A DNA stretch of 64,000 nt from Synaphobranchus kaupii (GCA_029718625.1 CM056380.1:45061754-45125753); one strand, 5' to 3'; positions 23,169 to 34,766 are shown, counted from the first letter of the stretch. Program-made: numbers and translations. Notes: a model not told the origin generated them from the letters alone.

Positions 23169-25412
23169 TTCTTTCTTTCTTTCTTTGTGTTTTTTGGCGG
23201 ATTGTAATACCAACTTTAGGTGCATACCGCCACCTACCGTACCGGAGTATGTAGAACAGGATTCCAGGAAAAAATAAATAAATGAATATAATTATTTCTT
23301 TATTCTATGATATTAACTTAAGTTAATAAATAAAATTATAACTATAAAGTAAAATTCTATATTCTATTAAACAATCCTGAACCTATTAAGAACTCTATTA
23401 TCCCTCTCTGTACTTCCCACACCTTATCTCCATTTGTTCCTAATATCCCTTCCAAATCCCAACCTCGTCCAACCTCTCTTACCCTTTGTTGCAAACGCTC
23501 CCTTTCATCTTTATATTTTATGCAATGCATTATTATATGTTCAGTGTTTTCAATTATACCACAATGTGCACAACTATGCGAGTTCACTTTACCCAATAAA
23601 AATAAAGTTTTATTTAGACCAGTATGGTCAAATCTTAGTCTTGATATGACTACCTCCTCTCTTCTGCTTCGCCCTTTAACACTCTGTGCTCTAACGGACT
23701 TTTGTACCCTATAACATGATCTACCCTTACTGTCCTCGTCCCATTTTTTCTGCCAGCATTCCAATATTTTCTTTTTAATTAATGCTTTACCTTCCCCTAT
23801 TCCAAATGCTATATTAATTATGTGCGTCATATTTAGCGATCTTTTTGCCATCCTGTCTGCAATTTCATTACCCTCTAATCCCACATGTGCAGGTACCCAA
23901 CAAAATATTGTTTCTATTCCCATTCTCTGCGTTCTAAATAGACATTGAAACATTTCATATACTAGGTCTTCCCTAATTGAGTTCATTGTCTGAAGGCTAA
24001 AAAGAACTGCTGCAGAGTCAATGCACAGCACCACCCTGTCTGGTCTCACTTCTTCCACCCATTGGAGACTAATAATCACTGCCATCATCTCGGCTGTATA
24101 TACTGATAATTTATCAGAAATTCTCTTCCCTATATGTATTTTAAATTGTGAGATATATACTCCTATTCCTACATGGTCATTTTGATCTTTTGATCCGTCA
24201 GTAAAGATATGTAGGTAATTAGAATATGTGTTTATTATATGCTGGTTTGCACAGTATCCTATTTCATGTTCCGCCCGCCTTTTCTTTAGTTCCAGGATAC
24301 TAAAATCAACTTTAGCTTTAGGGAAGAGCCATGGGGGAACATTACTTATTGGAGTAGGGGAATTGAAATGTATTCCATCTAGGTCATATTCTTCTGATTT
24401 ATCTTTTATCTTCCATCCAAAACCTATTCCATTATGTCTATACTCCCAGCATTCGTTTAGGACACTTTTAGTGGCATTTTCATCCCCACATCCCCTAAGC
24501 CGAATCCAGTATGTTAGAGCCAGTTTGTCTCTCCTGAGCTCTAGTGGGATTTCCCCTGATTCCACTAACACAGCATTACATGGTGTTGATCTCATTGCAC
24601 CGATGCTAAGTTTCAAGGCTTTGCTTTGCATTCTATCAATTCGGTTTAAGTGCGATTTAGCTGCTGCCCCATAAACAAAACACCCATAGTCAATTGCTGA
24701 TCTCATCAAAGCCCTATATATATCTATTAACGCCTGCTTATCTGCTCCCCATGTATATCCAGATATAGCCCTCATTAAATTTATTACTTTTTTACATTTA
24801 GTTTCTAGCTTTTCCACATGTCTCTTCCATGTACATCTCTCATCTACCCAAATATTTAAATTCCATTACTTTTTCCATTGGTTGTCCATATAAAAGAAGA
24901 CACTGTTCTTCTATCTTTTTCTTTCTAGTTATGAACATGTAGCAAGATTTACTTGTTGAGATTTTAAAACCCCAATTGTATGACCATTGCTCTACCTTTA
25001 AAATAGCTTTCTTAATCTCTCTCAGCACACTTGTGTTGTCTCTCCCCCTAATCCATATAGCTCCGTCATCTGCATATAATGATGAGCATATCCTTCTGTC
25101 AAGATTCATGAATATATCATTAATCATAATGTTAAATAACACCGGACTAATGACGCTTCCTTGTGGAATTCCATTAACGATATCATACTCATCAGATAAC
25201 TCTGGTCCTACCTTAACTCTAAACTTTCGTTCTGATAGAAAATCTAGTACCCAGTTGTAAAATCTTCCACTAATACCCATTCTATTCATTTGAATTAACA
25301 GCCCTTCCCTCCACATAGAATCGTACGCTTTTTCGATGTCAAAGAAAACAATCACCATCAATTCTTTCATTTTAAATGCTTTCTCTATTTAATTGCTAAC
25401 TTTAACAAGTGC
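23169..25412 (-). pseudogene. 5'-truncated I/Nimb-like LINE, copy 2
   Basis: Same extent as copy 1, after the target sequence GATGTCCAAAACT (23156-23168). The frames are 25370-24840 (RT) and 24817-23357 (RT thumb, RNase H, C-terminal zinc motif). The second frame is uninterrupted, as in copy 3. An in-frame stop replaces a Glu codon just upstream of the RT piece at about 25389-25391. It shares the frameshift seen in the other copies, so that lesion predates the amplification. Confidence 0.85.
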
Positions 25413-26426
25413 ACTAGTGCAAGTGCACTAGTTGACATGTAACATAATTTGCAACTTAACTAGTTAACTAGTTGAGCATATTGGTTCACTAGTGAGCATT
25501 TTTGTCCAACTAGTACGGAGAAAATGGTAACTAGTGCAGATACAAATTTGATATCAAAAATGGGCATTGGAACACGTTGAGTAATGGTCTAACTAGTAAT
25601 GCACAGTGTGCAACTAGTACTGAACAAGGCACAACATGTTCATGGCAGCGTACAACAAGTGTCAAAAATGCATAACATGTTGGCTAAAAGTCACAACATG
25701 TTCAGAATGGAATGGAACTAGTTAGAAAAATAGCCTTGAACTAGTGAACGTGTCAGGAAAACATATCCTAGTTGGATATGTCAACTAGTGGACTCTTTTG
25801 GACATGACTAGTTAACGTGTGGGTTGCAGCGTACAGGCTCACTAGTAAACAAGTAACCCAATGTTCCGCTGAACTTGTGAACTAGTGGACTGCATGCAAA
25901 TGAAGCAGGCGGGGCAAGGAAGTGCGTTTCCAATTCTGATTGGTTAATATTTTAAATGGTCTGGAGAGCCTTAAAATGTCAATTCTGAATCGTAACTCAG
26001 CGTGAGCTCTTTTTTAAAGCTTAAACATTTAACTGTTCAATCTATGAATGTCAGATGATTGACTTAACGTTGATACTGAGAGACGTGTAGCCAAAATGTC
26101 TACATCACGTTAATCTTAATGTTAATGATCCTCCGATAGGCTATTTCTCCCGCAAATCATCATAATCGCATACAAATAGGCTACCGGAATATAATATAAC
26201 TGTTCGTTTTTAAGAGTTCAAACATTTTCTGCGGTGTTAAACGTCACATTTTAGTCTTATTAATTAGGTGGTGAGTTCGGCTCATGGAATGACGAATAGG
26301 ATACACTGAGACGGTCTATCTAGCTATTCAATTTAAAAATACAAGTACAAACTAGCATAAATGCAAGAATGATTTTGATCGCAGTGAATGACATTTCAAA
26401 CGGGATACACAATAACGTTATCTCAT

Positions 26427-26630
26427 TGGTGTTTTGATGATTGTGGTGGAGAGCACTAGCTGCCTAACGTCGTTCCAAAATCTCGTAGGTGTTCATTTGG
26501 GTTGAGATGGTGACTGCGAAGGCCATAGCATATGATTCACATAATTGTCACGGTCATCAAACCATTCAGTGACCCCTCGTGCCCTGTGGATTGGGGCATT
26601 GTCATCCTGGAAGAGACCACTCCCATCATG
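26427..26630 (-). pseudogene. Tc1-like transposase fossil, unit 3
   Basis: Tandem copy of the fossil at 17080-17283. Confidence 0.65.
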
Positions 26631-26996
26631 ATAGAACTTCATCGAAGGATAAAGGTGGTGATTACTCAGAATAACTAGCCTATGTGTAGCACATACAGGC
26701 CATCTTTCAATTTACCTGAAGTAAAGCACCAGAGTCATGTTTATCAAAAATAGATCATTCTTTATTACAAAGTTTCGAATACAAAAAGTGCAACGAGCAC
26801 AAGAGGTAAAGAATGCATTCACAAAAGGATGTAAAGCTAACGGATGTAGGCCTATTCACTAACAGCTAACTGGATGCAACATTTTGCTCAAGTGAATTCT
26901 ATCAGTTCAGTAGCCTATATACCACACAAGGTGCATTCCAGCACTGCAACTGTTAACACTACCAATATTGTGGTCAGACACTGTAGCCTAATGTTT

Positions 26997-27104
26997 AATT
27001 ACATTACATTCATTTAGCAGACACTTTCATCCAAAGCGACGTACAATAAGTGATCTTTAATACTGGTAAAGATCACACACGAAGTGAATTCAAGGGAATG
27101 CAAC
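26997..27104 (-). pseudogene. L2 3' tail, unit 3
   Basis: Tandem copy of the tail at 17651-17757. Confidence 0.7.
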
Positions 27105-28018
27105 AAAAAAAAACATGACAAGGCCCTCTGCGGACAAAAAGAGAAAATTTTACTTCCAGAAAAATGCATTAAACAAATAGGCCTACAATTCCTTTTTCAC
27201 CTACAGTCAAGGCTCATTCTAAAATGGTAGTAATTAACAGCGTTTGCCTTATACAGCTAACATGAGGATTAGAGCACTCCCAAAGTAAAGCATTTATTAT
27301 GTTTACAAATCATTTACGCAATGCACAGCATATTATCTTACATGTAATGTAGGCTACTAAATGTTTCCCCATGGCTACCCATTTCATGTTTACAAACTAC
27401 TTTTAAAACCGAAATAGCACCGTGCGTTTGCATGTGGTAGCCTATTTGCATCTAACCAAGTAATGTGGACACAAAGCACCACCCTTAATTTGTCACCGGT
27501 CTGTATAGGCTAGCCTGATCAGCACGCCTTGCACAATGCACAATAAGTTATTTTAGCAGTTCGTCCATGATTCAAATAAAACGTGATGATCGAGTAATTG
27601 GTTCATTACGATAGCCTATATTCTTGCCAGAAAGAGCAATCCCATGCATCGACATCGCAAATTAAATAGCCTACAGCGTTATCACGGGATCAAAGACAAC
27701 CGTCCGCCATGGTTGCGCTTCAGCTTCTGTCAAACCTTCCCCTCCTAACAAACTATCCACTCTCCCAATTAAATATATCCTACTTCGAAATAAACACACA
27801 AATGGAAACTCGAATTCGATGTCCAAAACTTTCTTTCTTTCTTTCTTTGTGTTTTTTGGCGGATTGTAATACCAACTTTAGGTGCATACCGCCACCTACC
27901 GTACCGGAGTATGTAGAACAGGATTCCAGGAAAAAATAAATAAATGAATATAATTATTTCTTTATTCTATGATATTAACTTAAGTTAATAAATAAAATTA
28001 TAACTATAAAGTAAAATT

Positions 28019-31000
28019 CTATATTCTATTAAACAATCCTGAACCTATTAAGAACTCTATTATCCCTCTCTGTACTTCCCACACCTTATCTCCATTTGTT
28101 CCTAATATCCCTTCCAAATCCCAACCTCGTCCAACCTCTCTTACCCTTTGTTGCAAACGCTCCCTTTCATCTTTATATTTTATGCAATGCATTATTATAT
28201 GTTCAGTGTTTTCAATTATACCACAATGTGCACAACTATGCGAGTTCACTTTACCCAATAAAAATAAAGTTTTATTTAGACCAGTATGGTCAAATCTTAG
28301 TCTTGATATGACTACCTCCTCTCTTCTGCTTCGCCCTTTAACACTCTGTGCTCTAACGGACTTTTGTACCCTATAACATGATCTACCCTTACTGTCCTCG
28401 TCCCATTTTTTCTGCCAGCATTCCAATATTTTCTTTTTAATTAATGCTTTACCTTCCCCTATTCCAAATGCTATATTAATTATGTGCGTCATATTTAGCG
28501 ATCTTTTTGCCATCCTGTCTGCAATTTCATTACCCTCTAATCCCACATGTGCAGGTACCCAACAAAATATTGTTTCTATTCCCATTCTCTGCGTTCTAAA
28601 TAGACATTGAAACATTTCATATACTAGGTCTTCCCTAATTGAGTTCATTGTCTGAAGGCTAAAAAGAACTGCTGCAGAGTCAATGCACAGCACCACCCTG
28701 TCTGGTCTCACTTCTTCCACCCATTGGAGACTAATAATCACTGCCATCATCTCGGCTGTATATACTGATAATTTATCAGAAATTCTCTTCCCTATATGTA
28801 TTTTAAATTGTGAGATATATACTCCTATTCCTACATGGTCATTTTGATCTTTTGATCCGTCAGTAAAGATATGTAGGTAATTAGAATATGTGTTTATTAT
28901 ATGCTGGTTTGCACAGTATCCTATTTCATGTTCCGCCCGCCTTTTCTTTAGTTCCAGGATACTAAAATCAACTTTAGCTTTAGGGAAGAGCCATGGGGGA
29001 ACATTACTTATTGGAGTAGGGGAATTGAAATGTATTCCATCTAGGTCATATTCTTCTGATTTATCTTTTATCTTCCATCCAAAACCTATTCCATTATGTC
29101 TATACTCCCAGCATTCGTTTAGGACACTTTTAGTGGCATTTTCATCCCCACATCCCCTAAGCCGAATCCAGTATGTTAGAGCCAGTTTGTCTCTCCTGAG
29201 CTCTAGTGGGATTTCCCCTGATTCCACTAACACAGCATTACATGGTGTTGATCTCATTGCACCGATGCTAAGTTTCAAGGCTTTGCTTTGCATTCTATCA
29301 ATTCGGTTTAAGTGCGATTTAGCTGCTGCCCCATAAACAAAACACCCATAGTCAATTGCTGATCTCATCAAAGCCCTATATATATCTATTAACGCCTGCT
29401 TATCTGCTCCCCATGTATATCCAGATATAGCCCTCATTAAATTTATTACTTTTTTACATTTAGTTTCTAGCTTTTCCACATGTCTCTTCCATGTACATCT
29501 CTCATCTACCCAAATATTTAAATTCCTTTACTTTTTCCATTGGTTGTCCATATAAAAGAAGACACTGTTCTTCTATCTTTTTCTTTCTAGTTATGAACAT
29601 GTAGCAAGATTTACTTGTTGAGATTTTAAAACCCCAATTGTATGACCATTGCTCTACCTTTAAAATAGCTTTCTTAATCTCTCTCAGCACACTTGTGTTG
29701 TCTCTCCCCCTAATCCATATAGCTCCGTCATCTGCATATAATGATGAGCATATCCTTCTGTCAAGATTCATGAATATATCATTAATCATAATGTTAAATA
29801 ACACCGGACTAATGACGCTTCCTTGTGGAATTCCATTAACGATATCATACTCATCAGATAACTCTGGTCCTACCTTAACTCTAAACTTTCGTTCTGATAG
29901 AAAATCTAGTACCCAGTTGTAAAATCTTCCACTAATACCCATTCTATTCATTTGAATTAACAGCCCTTCCCTCCACATAGAATCGTACGCTTTTTCGATG
30001 TCAAAGAAAACAATCACCATCAATTCTTTCATTTTAAATGCTTTCTCTATTTCATTGCTAACTTTAACAAGTGCGTCCATGGAAGACCTACCCTTCCTGA
30101 ATCCATTCTGGTATGATGCAATTAAGCCTCTCCTTTCTAAGAAATAGTTAAGTCTTCGGACCAAAATCTTTTCCATCCATTTGCACAGATGCGAAGTTAA
30201 AGCAATGGGTCTATAATTTCCAGCATTATTTGGGTTTTTACCGGGTTTGCTAAAAGGTAAAATAAGTGCACTCTTCCATCTTTTTGGTAACAATCCTTCT
30301 CTCCATATTTTATTGAACAGTTCCAGAATTATTCTCAGTACTTGATCAGGTAATTTACGAAACATAGCGTAACTTAGTTGATCCTGCCCCGTTGCTGTGT
30401 ATCCAGTGTTATTTATCGCTATTTCTAACTCACTCATAGTCAGCTCAGCATCAAGGTTTGTGTCTATATTATTATTTTTTCCCCTAAGTATATTACGATT
30501 TTCCCTTATCACTGTCTCTTTTCTCTTTTTATGCAGATCGTCTAAGTGATTCCCACTGTGTACATTAGCAAAGCTCTTACCCAATATATTAGCCTTTTCT
30601 TTATCTGTTACAGCTATTGTTTCTCCATCCTCTAAGATTGGGATTTTAGTATATTTCCTTTTGCCACTCATTGTCTTTAACATTTGCCATACATCACCTA
30701 GTTTCACTTCTCTGCCTATAGTAGCACAGTATTTCCTCCATGCATTCTTTTTACTGGATTTGATAATTCTACGAGTCAGAGCTTTTTTCTTTTGATAATC
30801 CATTAGGTTTTCTTGATTCAAGTTAGTTCTTAACACTCGTAATGCTTTATTTCGTTCTCTGATAGCTTTAGTGCATTCTTCATTCCACCATGGTACCGCT
30901 TTCCTTTTCCCTGTTATTCTACTCATGGGTATACTCTTTGATGCAGCATTCAAGATTAAGTTAGTCACTATAGAATAGCATTCTTCTATACTACCATTCA

Positions 31001-31790
31001 TTGAAATTGACTTAATTCCCTCTATGCAGTATTCTTGATATTTTTCCCAGTCAGCTTTTTCAAAGCACCATTTTTCTAATACGTACCTTTCTTGGACATG
31101 CATATTCATTTCTATGGAGCAGAAGATTGGATAATGATCACTTCCTATACTAGAACTATCATCCACGTTCCATTTGCATGAGCATGCTAAATTTCTAGAT
31201 ACTAACGTTAGATCTAGACATGATAGGATATTTCTGTATATATCTAATCTTGTTCCTTTTCCATCATTAAGACATACTAATGCTCTTTCTTATAACAGTT
31301 CTTCAACTACATTGCCATTATTGTCTGTATGTACACTGCCCCATAAGCTATTATGTGCATTGAAATCACCGCACCAGATTTCTCCTCTACCATGTTCAAT
31401 TGTATTAAACATTTCAGCACTTAGCTTCTTGCACGGGTTATAAAAGTTGATTATTTTGAGACTGACACCTGTATTACACACTTCAATAATTACGCATTCT
31501 ATGTCTGCTGGTGATGGTATTCTTCGGAAGACGACACTATCTTTGACAAATGTAGCACAACCGCCGCCTTGGTTGTCTACCCTGTCATACTGGGCTGAGG
31601 TATATCCTGGGATAATAAAATCTAGATGGGGTCGTAACCAGGTTTCTTGTACACATATAATATCCGGTCGTGGTTTTGCGTCAATTATATATTTTTTTAA
31701 TTCTTGGCCATTTGCAATGAGACTTCTCGCGTTCCATTGTAATAAATGGATCACCATAATAATTTTAATCAATAACCTGCCCCCCTCCAT
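28019..31790 (-). pseudogene. LINE ORF2: endonuclease, reverse transcriptase, RNase H (one stop, one frameshift)
   Basis: ORF2 would nick target DNA and reverse transcribe the element RNA. The likely start is Met at 31757 (MVIHLLQWNARSL), with an in-frame Met also at 31790 overlapping ORF1. Endonuclease motifs are QWNARS, VQETW, GDFNAHNSLWG and, after a TAA stop at 31290-31292, SDHYPI. The frame is the same on both sides of that stop, so it is a single nonsense change. The RT has NGFRKGRSS, FFDIEKAYDS, GIPQGSVISPVLFN and the catalytic YADD (about 29727-29738). After YLG at about 29505 a frameshift moves reading to the frame open from 29479. That frame holds RNase H (FTDGSK, the E of YTAEM, the D of CIDSA, WVPAHVGLEGNEIAD) and a C-terminal CAHC...H...C zinc motif. 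All catalytic residues look present, but the two lesions inactivate this copy. Confidence 0.85.
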
Positions 31791-33048
31791 CTGAGTTTAC
31801 TTTCAGCATTTTATGTATCTCTTCTGCTTTCAGGTCTTTAATACCCAAAAATTCTTCCGCTGCATTCACCACTGTCTTAATTCTGTCACTTTTCTTCTCT
31901 TGCTTGGTAGCCACATTAATTATTTTACAAATGAAGGCTATGAAGCTTGTCTGATCCACTACCAACGAGTCTTCTTTAACCTTACATTTATGGGCACATT
32001 GAGTCTGCTGTACAATCGGATCACTTCTGTCTTCTTGCTGAATTCTAGGTCTGCTTGTTCTCTGGGGTAAAGGCCTAGGCCTACCACTACCTTCTTCACC
32101 TCTCCCCATCTCTTCATATGTTACAGTTCTTTGCATTTCTTCATTTACTTTCTTTAAAGCATCTGCATAGGATATATTATTAATCACTTTATATTTCTGT
32201 ACCTCTTTTGCTTTAATCTGAACGGCACAGCCCCCAAACGCAGCACTATGATCTCCTCCACAGTTGCAACATCGCAGTTTAGCGCCTTTCTCACATTTGC
32301 CGTAATCATGTTCTCCCCCACATTTTGCACATCTTTGTTTGCCGCGGCACTGTTGGGCTATGTGTCCAATTCTTTGGCATTTATAACAGCGTATTGGTTT
32401 TGGGATATACTCTCTCACCCTATAATTGATCCACCCTATTTTGACTTCTTTAGGAAGTGTGCTCTCAAATTGTACCAACATTGACAGACTATCTTTCTTT
32501 ACTCCATCTTTGTTTGTCTGCAACCTCTTAACTTCTATTATTTTCCCCCCTCTAATTTCTTTCTTGACTTCCTCCTCGGTCATTTCTATTGGCACATTTG
32601 AAATTACACCTCTCAGTTTAGCTATTATTCCGGGAATATGCGTTGAGATTTGTATTCCATCAAGTGTATCTAGCTTGAGGATTTTGTCTTGTTGATGTTT
32701 ATTTGAAGCTGATATAAGGATTTTCCGGTTGTTAAGAAATTTGGCAAATCTAATCTTTCCAATTTCTTTTTCAATTACTTTAGTCATTTTAACTGGGTGA
32801 AACTGACCTGTCTCCCTCCCAAACACAATTACGACTTTCCACTCCTTTTCCGTCTCTTGCACCTTTCCCAACTGTCCTGTATTGCCCCGATTCTCTTTTA
32901 CTTTTTTAGCAGCACCCCCTTCTCCTTGACTACCATGATCTGACCAATCTTCTGTTCTACCTTTCATCTCCTTCAGTTTCTTCCTTTTATTAGACATGGT
33001 ATACCACTCCATATTTCCCTCTTCACCACCCTCTGTGCTGTCACCCAT
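31765..33048 (-). CDS. LINE ORF1 protein, nucleic-acid-binding Gag-like, three zinc knuckles
   Basis: This intact 427-residue frame would encode the RNA-binding, RNP-forming protein of the LINE. Residues 1-60 are charged and probably disordered. Residues about 70-215 resemble two RRM-like folds (KVVIVFGRE and LRGVISNVPIEMTEEEVKKE at their starts). Three zinc knuckles follow: CYKCQRIGHIAQQC (221-234), CAKCGGEHDYGKC (240-252) and CCNCGGDHSAAFGGC (260-274). The C-terminal 150 residues are basic and low-complexity. The first ATG of the open frame is used as the start; the 5' UTR lies upstream. The frame ends just before the start of ORF2, as in other I-type elements. It has no visible lesion, so it could still be translated. 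Confidence 0.85.
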   Translation of the reverse strand: MGDSTEGGEEGNMEWYTMSNKRKKLKEMKGRTEDWSDHGSQGEGGAAKKVKENRGNTGQLGKVQETEKEWKVVIVFGRETGQFHPVKMTKVIEKEIGKIRFAKFLNNRKILISASNKHQQDKILKLDTLDGIQISTHIPGIIAKLRGVISNVPIEMTEEEVKKEIRGGKIIEVKRLQTNKDGVKKDSLSMLVQFESTLPKEVKIGWINYRVREYIPKPIRCYKCQRIGHIAQQCRGKQRCAKCGGEHDYGKCEKGAKLRCCNCGGDHSAAFGGCAVQIKAKEVQKYKVINNISYADALKKVNEEMQRTVTYEEMGRGEEGSGRPRPLPQRTSRPRIQQEDRSDPIVQQTQCAHKCKVKEDSLVVDQTSFIAFICKIINVATKQEKKSDRIKTVVNAAEEFLGIKDLKAEEIHKMLKVNSDGGGQVID

Positions 33049-33654
33049 TCTACACTCACGGTACGGTTGATTGCAATCCGCCTTGCTTCCTGGTTCCCCT
33101 AACGCGTGTCTTTCTCTCTCCTACACGATCTGTCTCTATACACCAAACAAAATCCGACGGCTTCCTCAGTCGAAAATGGCGCCTAAACGCTGTAGTCGAA
33201 CCGAAATCTCCCGTAGCTCTTGCTTCCGACTTCCTCCCCCCGAATGAGTTCCGTATGGAATCAACCCGGTCCACCGATGTCCAAAACTGCTGGCAATTGT
33301 AGCCTATAGCCGAAACCTTCATCCAATCATATTACAAAAAGCAACTTCCTTGTACGCCCTCCTAATTAGCATTTTGCTGCAACTAGTTTACTAGTGGATG
33401 TGCTAAAAACGTAACTAGTTAACTAGTGGACACGTTGGCTTTACTAGTTAACTAGTGAAGAGAAGTGTATGTAACTAGTTAACTAGTTAGGCGAAAATAC
33501 GGACTCTATGCAACTTAACTAGTTAACATGTTACAGTTGCCACTTCACTAGTTAACTAGTGCTGCTTTAATTGCAACACGTTAGGTTTAAAAGGCCACTA
33601 GTGGGTTCAAAGGCTGACTAGTTGTGGCTGTGGTGCCACTAGTCGGCACTGTGG

Positions 33655-33767
33655 TTAGGGTTGCCAACCGTCCCTTGAAATAAGGGACGATCCCTTATCA
33701 GTTCAATAAGGCTTATTGAACAGATAAGGGATCGTCCCTTATTTCAAGGGACGGTTGGCAACCCTAA
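33655..33767. mobile_element. 113-bp perfect-hairpin MITE with 6-bp duplication
   Basis: TTAGGGTTGCCAACCGTCCC at 33655 is matched by its complement ending at 33767. Nearly all of the element is paired around a short centre near 33710. CTGTGG flanks it at 33649-33654 and 33768-33773. The left arm (near 4887-4895) has the site once and no insert, proving an insertion after the palindrome formed. The family is not recognised. Confidence 0.85.
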
Positions 33768-33996
33768 CTGTGGTGCAACTAGTAAGGTTCTGGTAACTTA
33801 TAACGTGTAGAATAAAAGTGCAACTAGTGGCTCAAAATGCATGACTAGTAGGTGCCAATCTTTGATATCAAAACGGTTTCGTTGAACTACTAGTAAGACA
33901 AAATGTCGAACACGTTGTGAAACACGGGCAACTAGTGGGAAACCGTAAATTGGATATCAAGGATATGGAATAAATCCTCATTTGGCTTGCCATAGT

Positions 33997-34726
33997 AAGA
34001 CATTTGTTTTACAGCTAACGTTACCTAGCTATTTCAGCTTAATGTTTGCCATTTGAACAGCTAGCCAATTTACCTAAACAGTCGAAACTCTTGTCAGCTA
34101 GCTGACGTTACTTACTTAGTGCTAGCGGACATCCAAGCATGACTTTTCCAGTCGGGCCGTCTTAGAACTATCAGTATGTTAGTTGATATTGACTCTAAGT
34201 TATAGCAGCGTTTGGTGAAGACAGCTTCGGTCTACTACTAACTAAAGTTATATACTTAACGTTAACTTAAGATTGTTAAAATGTGTTTAACCATAAGATT
34301 TTTGTTAAAATTATTAAGCTAGCATGAGTCAGATCTTTAGTTAAATAGTGATATGCCTAAATCCGCTGTAAATTAGCTAACGTTAGCTGGTTAACTATTA
34401 TTGTGGCTGTGGTGGTGAAGGCTAACAAGCTAATGTTAGCTAAACGGACCGTGATCTCACCCGTAACATACGGGAACTAGAAAATGTTAGCGAACACCTA
34501 GGCTAGCTAGTTAGATAAATAAGAGTACTAAAATCTCTGGTACTGTATCAGCCAGTCGGCTTCCTGGTTATTGCTACCGAATGCAGCTAGTGAGCGAACT
34601 ACTAGACGTCAACGCAAATGGTTAATCTAATGTTAGCTAATGCTACTGGCTGAATAGAAGGTGCACTAATGTTTGTAGTTAATATATTAAGATCTCCAGT
34701 CCGCTGTGATGGGACCATACTGTACA
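33997..34726. other. Flank of the giant element, no gene seen
   Basis: Non-coding sequence rich in GCTAACGTTAGCT-type motifs, similar in style to 5380-6300. No coding feature is visible. Confidence 0.4.
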
Positions 34727-34766
34727 ATGTTTATATAATATATATATATATAATATATATATAATG
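34727..34766. repeat. (TA)n microsatellite
   Basis: About 40 bp of alternating TA with minor interruptions. Confidence 0.8.

Larger units (their letters stand above)
20748..25418. repeat. Tandem unit 2
   Basis: This 4671-bp unit is nearly identical to unit 1 and has the same truncation point in the LINE (AACAAGTGC joined to ACTAGTGCAAGTGC). Private differences include a GAA-to-TAA change in the LINE frame at about 25389-25391. Confidence 0.9.
25419..30074. repeat. Tandem unit 3, continuous with the full-length LINE
   Basis: It aligns with units 1 and 2 up to AACAAGTGC at 30074. There the LINE continues (GTCCATGG...) instead of jumping back to arm sequence. A 9-bp deletion near 25782 is private to this unit. 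Confidence 0.9.
27831..33275 (-). mobile_element. Near full-length I/Nimb-like LINE with 13-bp target duplication
   Basis: The 5.4-kb minus-strand element is flanked by GATGTCCAAAACT at 27818-27830 and 33276-33288. The opposite palindrome arm has this site once, near 13667-13680, so both ends are defined. Order in transcription: 5' UTR (33275-33049), ORF1 (33048-31765), ORF2 (about 31757-28019), a 3' UTR of about 190 bp, and an (AAAG)n tail. An ORF1 with three zinc knuckles plus an ORF2 with endonuclease, RT and RNase H fits the I superfamily (I/Nimb). The clade is inferred from architecture and motif style, not from a tree. Confidence 0.85.
4665..33996. mobile_element. Giant composite fold-back element with ACTAGT-rich arms
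   Basis: The ends are inverted copies: ACTATGGCAAGCCAAATGAG at 4665 is matched by its complement ending at 33996. The left arm is 4665-4978 plus 13401-16060. The right arm is 16089-18483 plus 33289-33996 when insertions and tandem copies are ignored. Each arm is about 3 kb. ACTAGT recurs every 20-40 bp at both arm ends (at least 8 copies in 4725-4945, at least 9 in 13405-13575, many in 15610-16080), mixed with AACATGTT, AACGTGTT and GATATCAAA. No clear target duplication was found at the outer ends and no transposase gene with an open frame is present. I do not recognise the superfamily. The arms include older L2 and Tc1 fossils, so the inverted duplication came after those insertions. Confidence 0.8.

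Noticed and set aside
16064..30074. CRISPR-like or phage-type tandem array
   Set aside because: The repeat unit is about 4.7 kb and made of eukaryotic transposon DNA; there are no short repeat-spacer arrays in the window.
4665..33996. Maverick/Polinton or herpesvirus-fused giant transposon
   Set aside because: The size fits, but no polymerase, capsid, integrase or piggyBac-type gene is present; the length comes from nesting and tandem copies.
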